A stretch of 35,633 nt of DNA from VFZS01 sp964353255. Lineage in GTDB: Bacteria; Acidobacteriota; Terriglobia; Bryobacterales; Bryobacteraceae. The translations under genes and the position numbers were made by a program. This document shows, in pieces, positions 29,537 through 35,633 of the stretch. Below the pieces are notes generated by a model that searched no databases, was not told where the DNA came from, and saw only the letters and a list, made by a program, of their open reading frames with translations. Every line of letters starts with the position of its first letter. Within the stretch, counting starts at the first letter, position 1. The stretch covers positions 1 to 35,633 of the forward strand of contig CAYGVJ010000049.1 of NCBI GenBank assembly GCA_964353255.1, written 5' to 3'.

Positions 29537-31532
29537 GCTGTCGCTCGTCCGAACGTCGCTCAAGGCCCGGCTGATCACCAGCTACCTGATCATCCTGGGC
29601 CTGGGCGGGCTGATTACCTCGATTGTAGGTTCTTGGATCGTCAGCACCACCATCATGCGGCAGGCCCGGCGTTCGGTGGATGACGCGCTGGCCATGGCGC
29701 GCACACTCTACGAGCAGCAGCTTGCGACGCTCAAGCAGGCCGTGCAGCTCACCGCCGCCGGGCGCACGATCCAGGATGGCCTCGCCGCCGCCAACCGTCC
29801 GGCGCTGCTGGCCCGCTTGCAGGGCGTCCGCGCCGACACCGGGTTCGACTTCCTGAGCCTCACCGGCCCGCAGGGGCAGGTGGTCCTGCGAGCCACGCGG
29901 CCGGATCACGCCGGCCAGAGCGCCGCCTCGATCAACGTGGTTCGAGCCGCGCTGGCGGGACGAGTGACTGCGGCGACCGAGATCCTGACCGCCGCGCAGC
30001 TCGCGGACGAAGATCCGCCGCTGCGCGCCCGCGCCTACCTCCGCCTGGTGCCCACGCTGCGGGCCAAACCGAGCGCCAGAGAGGAAGAGACCGCCGGCAT
30101 GGTCCTGCTTGCCGCCGCCCCAGTGCGGGGAGCGCGCGGGGAGACGCTCGGCGCCCTCTATGGCGGCGTTCTGCTGAATCGCAACCTGGCACTGGTAGAT
30201 CGCGTCTGGGAGCTGGTCTTCAAGGGCGACCGCTTTGCCGGCCAGGACGTGGGCTCAGTCACCGTCTTTCAGAACGCCGTGCGCATCGCCACCACCCTGA
30301 AGACCGCCACCGGCGAGCGCGCGCTGGGCACCCAGGTCTCCGCAGAGGTTAACGACGCCGTCCTGGGGCGCGGCGCGGTGTGGCGCGGCAGCGCTTTCGT
30401 GGTCCGGGACTGGCACATCAGCGCGTACGAGCCCATCCGCAACTACCAAGGCCAGATCATCGGCATTCTCTACGCCGGGTTGCTGGAGAAAGCGTACACT
30501 TCGATCCGCGACCGGGTGATCCTGTCGTTTTTCGGCATCGCCACCGCCGGGTTCATCCTGATCATCGTCATCACCTACTACATGATCTGGCACATCACCC
30601 GGCCCATTGGAGAGATGGTAGCCGCCACCGAGCGCATCGCCGCGGGGCAGTTCGACAAGGAGGTGCCGGCCGGCGTCGCGGGCGAGATCACGCTGCTGGC
30701 TGAGTCCTTCAACACCATGCTGAAGAGCCTGCGGCAGATGCGCGGCGACCTGGAGGAGTGGGGACGCACGCTGGAAGAGAAGGTCAAACAGCGCACCGAG
30801 GAACTGATGGCCATGCATGATCGCGTGGCCCAGTCCGAGCGCCTGGCCTCGCTGGGCATGCTGGCGGCCGGGGTGGCTCACGAGATCAACAACCCGCTGG
30901 GCGGCATCCTGTCGCTCACCGCCCTGACCCTGGAGGACATGAAGCCGGACGATCCCGACCGCGAGAGCCTCCAGGAGGTGCTCCGGCAGAGCGAGCGCTG
31001 CCGGGACATCGTCCGGGGACTGCTCCAGTTCTCCCGGCAGTCCCAGGCCGCCCTCGAGCCGGTGGATCTCAACAAGACTTTGGAGGAGACGCTCGCGCTG
31101 GTGACCAAGCAGGCCCAGTTTTTCAATATCCACCTGATCCGCGATTGGGACCCGCAACTGCCGGCAGTGCTGGCCGACAGATCCCAGATGCAGCAGGTGT
31201 TGCTCAACATGCTCATGAACGCCGTGCAGGCCATGGCGGAGCGCGGCACCCTCACCATCGTTACCCGCGGGAATCCGGCGGAAGGCTGCGTCGAGGTCCG
31301 CATCTCCGACACCGGTCACGGCATCCCGCCCGAGCAGATCGACCGCATCTTCGACCCGTTCTTCACCACCAAGGCCAGCGCGCACGGCACCGGCCTGGGC
31401 CTGTCGATCGCCTACGGCATCGTGCGTAAGCACAACGGTACGATCACCGTGGAGAGCCAGGTGGGCAGGGGCAGCACCTTCACCATCAGTCTGCCCATCG
31501 CTCCCCAACTGCCGCAGGAGACGCTGGCCTGA
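29526..31532 (+). CDS. Membrane sensor histidine kinase with Cache-like sensor and HAMP
   Basis: 668 residues from ATG 29526 (a GTG at 29523 is in frame). TM1 is about 15-45; residues 46-330 are an extracytoplasmic sensor resembling a double or single Cache domain; TM2 about 331-355 (VILSFFGIATAGFILIIVIT). A HAMP domain follows (about 356-410), then a coiled coil (LEEKVKQRTEELMAMHD). HisKA has His452 (GVAHEINNPLGG), the NtrB-like HK4 type. The ATPase has NMLMNAVQ, DTGHGIP and GTGLGLS. It overlaps hydA by 11 nt and closes the operon. No cognate regulator with DNA-binding output is present; the receivers upstream are the obvious partners. Confidence 0.93.
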   Translation: MGLKLSLVRTSLKARLITSYLIILGLGGLITSIVGSWIVSTTIMRQARRSVDDALAMARTLYEQQLATLKQAVQLTAAGRTIQDGLAAANRPALLARLQGVRADTGFDFLSLTGPQGQVVLRATRPDHAGQSAASINVVRAALAGRVTAATEILTAAQLADEDPPLRARAYLRLVPTLRAKPSAREEETAGMVLLAAAPVRGARGETLGALYGGVLLNRNLALVDRVWELVFKGDRFAGQDVGSVTVFQNAVRIATTLKTATGERALGTQVSAEVNDAVLGRGAVWRGSAFVVRDWHISAYEPIRNYQGQIIGILYAGLLEKAYTSIRDRVILSFFGIATAGFILIIVITYYMIWHITRPIGEMVAATERIAAGQFDKEVPAGVAGEITLLAESFNTMLKSLRQMRGDLEEWGRTLEEKVKQRTEELMAMHDRVAQSERLASLGMLAAGVAHEINNPLGGILSLTALTLEDMKPDDPDRESLQEVLRQSERCRDIVRGLLQFSRQSQAALEPVDLNKTLEETLALVTKQAQFFNIHLIRDWDPQLPAVLADRSQMQQVLLNMLMNAVQAMAERGTLTIVTRGNPAEGCVEVRISDTGHGIPPEQIDRIFDPFFTTKASAHGTGLGLSIAYGIVRKHNGTITVESQVGRGSTFTISLPIAPQLPQETLA

Positions 31533-31567
31533 CCCTCACCGGCCCGGGAAACCCTCCTCAAGTTCGA

Positions 31568-31573
31568 TACAAT
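31568..31573 (+). promoter_or_regulatory. -10 box of the first glycosyltransferase gene
   Basis: TACAAT ends 8 nt before the ATG at 31582. With transcription starting six to eight bases downstream, the mRNA would begin at or just before the start codon. No Shine-Dalgarno sequence is present. Confidence 0.5.
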
Positions 31574-31581
31574 AGCGCCTC

Positions 31582-32301
31582 ATGCCTCAGGCCCGCCCCA
31601 GCTTGAGCGTCTTCTTCCCGGCCTACAACGACGCGCCGTCCCTGCCGGCGCTGCTCGAGAAGGCCTTCGCCGTGCTGTCTGCGCACGCCGATGATTTCGA
31701 GGTCATCGTGGTCAACGACGGCAGCCGCGACTCGACCGCCGGCGTGCTTGCCGAGCTCCGGAAGAGATACGGGCCGCGGCTGCGCGTGGTGACTCACCCG
31801 GTCAACCGGGGCTATGGCGGGGCCCTGCGCAGCGGCTTCGCCGCCGCCACCAAGGAGCTGGTCTTCTACACCGACGGGGACGGCCAGTATGACATCGGAG
31901 AGCTGCCCGCACTGCTGGAGCGGATGGCGCCGGAGGTGGGCCTGGTCAACGGCTACAAGCTGGAGCGGCACGACCCCCGGCACCGCATCTGGATCGGCAA
32001 CGTGTACAACCGCCTGGCGCGTCTGCTGTTCCGCATCCGCATCCGGGATATCGACTGCGACTTTCGCTTGATCCGGCGGAGCCTCCTGGAGGAGATCCGC
32101 CTGGCCGCGACCAGCGGCGCCGTGTGCGTCGAGCTGGTGCGCAAGCTCGAACTGAGCCCGTATCGCGTCGTCGAGGTGGGCGTGCACCACTACCCGCGGC
32201 GGCACGGCCGGTCGCAATTCTTCCGCGCCCGTTCTCTGGCCACGACCCTGTGGCAACTGCTACAGCTCTGGGTCCGCCTGGTCATCCTGCCACGCCGCTG
32301 A
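31582..32301 (+). CDS. Family 2 glycosyltransferase (dolichyl-phosphate mannose synthase-like)
   Basis: 239 residues with a GT-A fold: LSVFFPAYNDAPSLPALLEK at the N-terminus, VIVVNDGSRDST (about 48-59), NRGYGGALRSGFAAA, and the metal/nucleotide motif YTDGDGQYDI (about 94-103). There is no C-terminal membrane domain, only a short hydrophobic basic tail (VRLVILPRR). Such enzymes move a sugar from a nucleotide donor to a polyprenyl phosphate at the cytoplasmic membrane. It is 23 bp upstream of a second, membrane-anchored family 2 enzyme with its own promoter. The precise sugar and acceptor are unknown. Confidence 0.92.
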   Translation: MPQARPSLSVFFPAYNDAPSLPALLEKAFAVLSAHADDFEVIVVNDGSRDSTAGVLAELRKRYGPRLRVVTHPVNRGYGGALRSGFAAATKELVFYTDGDGQYDIGELPALLERMAPEVGLVNGYKLERHDPRHRIWIGNVYNRLARLLFRIRIRDIDCDFRLIRRSLLEEIRLAATSGAVCVELVRKLELSPYRVVEVGVHHYPRRHGRSQFFRARSLATTLWQLLQLWVRLVILPRR

Positions 32302-32306
32302 GCCGA

Positions 32307-32315
32307 TGCTACACT
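32307..32315 (+). promoter_or_regulatory. Extended -10 promoter of the second glycosyltransferase gene
   Basis: TGCTACACT, the same extended -10 sequence as at 2497-2505, ends 9 nt before the ATG at 32325. No ribosome site is seen; nearly leaderless. Confidence 0.5.
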
Positions 32316-32324
32316 GAAGGGCGC

Positions 32325-33296
32325 ATGCTGTCGGTGGTTATCCCCATCCACAACGAAGAGCCGAGTATTCTGCCGCTATACGACCGGCTTACGACCACGC
32401 TGGGAGCGCTGGAGAAGCCCTACGAGATCCTCTTCGTGGATGACGCATCGACCGACCGCAGCTTCGAGCTGCTGGCCCGGCTGGTGGACACGGACCCGCG
32501 CCTGAAAGTCATCCGGCTGCGGCGGAATTTCGGCCAGACGGCGGCGCTCTCGGCGGGCTTTCACGAAGCACGGGGCGACGTAATTGTCTCCATGGACGGC
32601 GATTTGCAGCACGCCCCCGAGGACATTCCCGCCCTGCTGGCAAAGATCGAGGAGGGTTACGACATCGCCAGTGGCTGGCGCAAGAACCGCGTGGACAACG
32701 CCCTCACGCGGCGGCTGCCCTCGCGCGTGGCCAACTGGCTGATAGCCAAGGCGTCCGGCGTCGAGCTGCACGATTTCGGCACCACCTTCAAGGCCTACCG
32801 CGCCGAGATTCTCCGCGACATCCAACTCTACGGCGAGCTGCACCGCTTCATTCCGGCGCTGGCCAGCTTCTACGGGGCGCGCATTGTCGAGGTGCCCATC
32901 CAGAACACCGTGCGCCAGACCGGCGGCTCGCACTACGGGCTGGGCCGCACCTTCCGCGTCCTGTTCGACCTCCTGACCATCAAGTTCCTGCTCAGCTACC
33001 TGACCCGCCCCATGCACTTCTTTGGCAAGCTGGGTCTGCTGGGCACCACCCTGGGCGGGCTGATGATGGGCTACCTGGCGTTCCGGAAGTTCACCGGCCA
33101 CGAGATCCTGGTCGAGCACGGCCCGCTGATGCTGGCCGGGAGCCTGCTGCTATTGGCCGGCATCATGATGTTCTCGACCGGGCTGCTGGGCGAGGTGCTC
33201 ATGCGCACCTACTTCGAGAGCCAGGGCCGCCGCATTTACGCCATCCGCGAGATACGCACTCACGGGCAGACGCGGAAGGCCGATCGACCATCCTGA
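32325..33296 (+). CDS. Membrane-anchored family 2 glycosyltransferase (GtrB/DPM-like)
   Basis: 323 residues. GT-A domain: MLSVVIPIHNEEPSILPLYD at the N-terminus, ILFVDDASTDRSFELL, LRRNFGQTAALSAGF and VSMDGDLQHAPEDI (DGDLQH metal/donor site near residue 92). Two hydrophobic segments near the C-terminus, about 230-250 (LGLLGTTLGGLMMGYLAF) and 265-290 (LMLAGSLLLLAGIMMFSTGL), fit the two-helix anchor of GtrB-like polyprenyl-phosphate glycosyltransferases. Makes a lipid-linked sugar for export. The upstream open frame (from 32124) overlaps the preceding enzyme and is rejected; ATG 32325 follows a promoter directly. Confidence 0.93.
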   Translation: MLSVVIPIHNEEPSILPLYDRLTTTLGALEKPYEILFVDDASTDRSFELLARLVDTDPRLKVIRLRRNFGQTAALSAGFHEARGDVIVSMDGDLQHAPEDIPALLAKIEEGYDIASGWRKNRVDNALTRRLPSRVANWLIAKASGVELHDFGTTFKAYRAEILRDIQLYGELHRFIPALASFYGARIVEVPIQNTVRQTGGSHYGLGRTFRVLFDLLTIKFLLSYLTRPMHFFGKLGLLGTTLGGLMMGYLAFRKFTGHEILVEHGPLMLAGSLLLLAGIMMFSTGLLGEVLMRTYFESQGRRIYAIREIRTHGQTRKADRPS

Positions 33297-33308
33297 GCCC
33301 CCGGCTTC

Positions 33309-33317
33309 TGCTATCAT
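33309..33317 (+). promoter_or_regulatory. Extended -10 promoter of the M28 peptidase gene
   Basis: TGCTATCAT, an extended -10, overlaps an in-frame-unrelated ATG at 33316. The transcript would start near 33324 with a leader of about 35 nt containing GGAGAG before ATG 33359, so unlike its neighbours this gene has a leader and ribosome site. Confidence 0.45.
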
Positions 33318-33358
33318 GACCCGTCGCCTCGGCCTTCGCGCCGGGCAGGAGAGAGAAA

Positions 33359-35488
33359 ATGCGTTCCATCATTCGGTGTCTGGCGTTGGCGGCGTGCGCG
33401 GCCGGCCTGGCTGCGCCCCAGGACAGCCCACTGATTCCGCCGGAGTTGTTCCGCGCCCTGAACGGCGAGATTTCCGGCGACATCGCCTACGACCACATTC
33501 GCCGCCTCACGCTGCACCACAGCCCCAACCCGGGCTCGCGCGGATACCGCGACAAGGTGCGCTGGATCTTCGAGAAGGCCCGCCAGGTGGGCCTGGAAGA
33601 CGTGACCCTGATCCAGGACCTGCCCTGGCGGGGCACCGGCTGGACGCCGCTGAGCGCGGAACTCTGGATCACCAGCCCCGACAACCGCCGGCTGGCCAGC
33701 TACGAGGAAATGGCGGTCTCGATCGCCGACTACAGCCACAGCGGCGCCTGGGAGGGCGAGCTGGTGGACGTAGGCCAGGGCACGCAGGAGGCCGACTACA
33801 AGGACAAAGATGTCAAAGGAAAAATCGTGCTGGCCTCCGGCTCACCTGCCCTCGTGGCCCCGCAGGCCGTCGGCCAGCGCGGGGCGCTGGGCGTGGTCTA
33901 TTACAACGCCGCCCGCGGGCTGGACTACCCTGACCAGGTCGCCTGGATCCGCCTGAGCCCGGACGCGCTCAAAGGCCAGGAGACCTTCGCTTTCTCCGTC
34001 TCCTATCGCGCCGGCCTGGAGCTGAGGCGGCGTCTAGCTGCCGGGCCGGCTCCGGAGGCGATCGCCGGCGGCTTCCGCGCGGGCTTTAAGCCGCCCGAGA
34101 AGATCACTGTGCGCGCCACGGTGCAGGCGGAGTTTGAGGAGAACCCCAGCCAGTGGTTTGTCGAAGCCCGGATCCGGGGGACCTCGATTCACGACCAAGC
34201 CATCGTGCTGACCGCCCACACCCAGGAAGAGAAGTTCTCGGCCAACGACGACAACAGCGGCTGCGCCAACCTCCTGGAGATTGGCCGGGCCCTGAGCAAG
34301 CTCATCCGCGAAGGCAAGCTGCCGCGCCCGGCGCGCGACATCCGCTTCTGGTGGGCCAACGAGATCTCGGGCGAGTACGCGTATTTCGCCGCTCACCCCG
34401 AAGAGCGCGCGAGAATCCTGGTCAATCTCAATCAGGACATGGTGGGCGCCCGGCAGCCGCCCGGAGCCCGCATCCAGCACATCACCCGCACGCCCGATTC
34501 CCGGCCCAGCTTTCTGAATGACGTCGTCGAGAGCATCGCCATGCTGGCGGAGCGCGGGAACTCGGCGTACCTGGCCGCCGGGCAGGCGGGCAGCCGGGTG
34601 CCTTACAGCAAACCCATCCTGGCGCACTTCGGCTCGCGGGATCGTTACGGAGTCGAGATCGTCCCCTTCTTCAACAATACGGACCACATGGTGTTCAACG
34701 ACAGCGTCATCGGCATACCGGCCGTCACGCTGACCAACTGGCCCGACCCGTTCATCCACTCCAGCGACGACGATCTCTGGCAGGTTGACCCCACGCAGCT
34801 TCAGCGCAACGCTTTCGTGGTGGCGGCTACCGCGGTCTACCTCGGCAGCCTGGAACCGGCCGGACTCCCGGTGCTGGCTTCGCAGGTCCACACCGGCGCC
34901 CGGCGCACGCTGAGCAGCGCCCTGGCGCGGGCCGCCGAGATCCTGGCGCTGGCCGCGCCCGCCGAGCGGAGCACGGCGTTTCAGGACGGCCTCAACCTCG
35001 TCGATCAGGCCGCCAGCCGGATCGTGGCGACACTCGATTCCTTGGACGTGTTCAAACCCGAGCCGCGGGTAAGCGCGCAGCTCGAGGAATGGAAGCGCTC
35101 GCTCCAGGCGGCGGGCGTTTCCCTGCGCGCCACCCTGGCCGAGCACTACCGGCTGCTGACCGGCCAGAGCAACCTGCCCACTTACGCGCTCTCCGAGGCG
35201 GAGAAGCGCCTGGCGGACAAAGTGCCGGAACGGGCGGCGGGCGTGGCCGAGTACGTGCAACAGCTCTTCGCGACGAAAGGCGCGAGCCTGGAGAGTCTCA
35301 AGGGATATGAGACGCTGAACTTCGTCAACGGCCGGCGGAGTTACCTGGACATCTACCGCGCGGTGCGCGCGGAGGTGCAGGCGGCGGGAGAGTGGTACTA
35401 CGGCACGGTGACCGCCCAGGCGGTCGAGGAGACGCTCGAAGGCGCGGTGAAAGCGGGTTTGCTGCGGCTCAAGCAGCAGAGGGATTGA
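33359..35488 (+). CDS. Exported M28-family metallopeptidase with PA domain
   Basis: 709 residues. Signal peptide at the N-terminus; LAAC (10-13) could be a lipobox, although the hydrophobic core is short, so a soluble or lipid-anchored form are both possible. Residues about 120-240 are a PA (protease-associated) domain. The M28 catalytic domain is about 265-490 with two-zinc ligands His287 (LTAHTQEE), Asp297 or 298 (SANDDNSG), Glu335 (WANEISGEY, Glu339 nearby), Asp360 (NLNQDMVG) and His467 (DPFIHSSDD). The C-terminal 200 residues are helical and unassigned. Probably a periplasmic aminopeptidase or carboxypeptidase for nutrient peptides, although M28 enzymes vary. Confidence 0.92.
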   Translation: MRSIIRCLALAACAAGLAAPQDSPLIPPELFRALNGEISGDIAYDHIRRLTLHHSPNPGSRGYRDKVRWIFEKARQVGLEDVTLIQDLPWRGTGWTPLSAELWITSPDNRRLASYEEMAVSIADYSHSGAWEGELVDVGQGTQEADYKDKDVKGKIVLASGSPALVAPQAVGQRGALGVVYYNAARGLDYPDQVAWIRLSPDALKGQETFAFSVSYRAGLELRRRLAAGPAPEAIAGGFRAGFKPPEKITVRATVQAEFEENPSQWFVEARIRGTSIHDQAIVLTAHTQEEKFSANDDNSGCANLLEIGRALSKLIREGKLPRPARDIRFWWANEISGEYAYFAAHPEERARILVNLNQDMVGARQPPGARIQHITRTPDSRPSFLNDVVESIAMLAERGNSAYLAAGQAGSRVPYSKPILAHFGSRDRYGVEIVPFFNNTDHMVFNDSVIGIPAVTLTNWPDPFIHSSDDDLWQVDPTQLQRNAFVVAATAVYLGSLEPAGLPVLASQVHTGARRTLSSALARAAEILALAAPAERSTAFQDGLNLVDQAASRIVATLDSLDVFKPEPRVSAQLEEWKRSLQAAGVSLRATLAEHYRLLTGQSNLPTYALSEAEKRLADKVPERAAGVAEYVQQLFATKGASLESLKGYETLNFVNGRRSYLDIYRAVRAEVQAAGEWYYGTVTAQAVEETLEGAVKAGLLRLKQQRD

Positions 35489-35565
35489 ACCCCGCATTTC
35501 CATTTTTGACCACTTACTCGTAACTTCGTGAGGGCTTCCGGCGCCTTTATTCATGCGGGGTTCAA
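35485..35565. repeat. 13-bp inverted repeat overlapping the peptidase stop
   Basis: TTGAACCCCGCAT (35485-35497) and ATGCGGGGTTCAA (35553-35565) are perfect inverted repeats 55 bp apart; the TGA stop lies inside the left arm. It could be a miniature repeat, an insertion scar, or a long-loop 3' hairpin. The last 145 bases of the window hold no gene I can support. Confidence 0.6.
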
Positions 35566-35633
35566 CGCGATGAAGACCCTCCGGAGGCCCACACCCAATG
35601 GGTGACAAACAGAACCAGCCCTTTCAGCTTTCT

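Noticed and set aside
35485..35565. A possible tRNA, because GGTTCAA resembles a T-arm
   Set aside because: No acceptor stem, anticodon arm or D-arm can be formed; the match is part of a simple inverted repeat.
34034..35608. A long antisense open frame across the M28 peptidase, with similar ones opposite miaB, the permease, the NamZ fusion, the sulfatase, the Oar receptor and the sensor kinase
   Set aside because: All lie opposite genes with clear catalytic motifs, lack ribosome sites, and have shadow-like composition.

Overview
High-GC bacterial chromosome. Several traits suggest an Acidobacteriota member of the Solibacter/Bryobacter type, although no marker gene settles this: Tat-exported Gfo/Idh and sulfatase proteins, a large Oar-type TonB-dependent receptor with an N-terminal carboxypeptidase-regulatory-like domain, MEMO with a PqqD-like head, a beta-lactamase-like/NamZ fusion, a small AT-hook protein, and many short palindromic repeats between genes. 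There are no rRNA or tRNA genes and no CRISPR array.

Layout. 1-1000: two weak minus-strand ORFs and a decayed IS1380-type transposase. 1004-5288: exported Gfo/Idh oxidoreductase, a repeat-rich spacer with a MITE-like palindrome, two small membrane proteins, miaB, a bifunctional-nuclease-domain protein and a small exported protein. 5308-10158: exported TPR protein (minus), then an SSS symporter overlapping an APC permease, then a small AT-hook protein behind a clear promoter with two matched palindromes. 10195-16417: serine hydrolase/NamZ fusion divergent from a MEMO protein, a DUF433/DUF5615 toxin-antitoxin pair, and a DUF4920-sulfatase pair.

16488-23903 is bounded by two 421-bp direct repeats that look identical. 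The left copy is a response regulator truncated and fused to a fragment of an NHL/SMP-30-type gene; the right copy is the complete regulator. Between them lies a sugar-acid catabolic cluster: IolB-like isomerase, Oar-type receptor and enolase-superfamily protein on the minus strand, with a divergent IclR regulator. This fits insertion by single crossover of a circular DNA carrying part of the regulator, or an assembly error at the repeat.

23573-31532 is a tightly overlapped eight-gene operon: receiver protein, receiver-histidine kinase, second receiver protein, a group 3b-type bidirectional [NiFe]-hydrogenase (subunits in the order beta, gamma, delta, alpha), and a membrane histidine kinase with a Cache-like sensor. 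None of the signalling proteins has a visible DNA-binding output domain. The hydrogenase small subunit has Asp where one Cys ligand of the proximal FeS cluster is expected.

31582-35488: two family-2 glycosyltransferases and an exported M28 metallopeptidase. Several plus-strand genes have a -10 box 8-11 nt before the start codon and no Shine-Dalgarno sequence, which suggests leaderless mRNAs.
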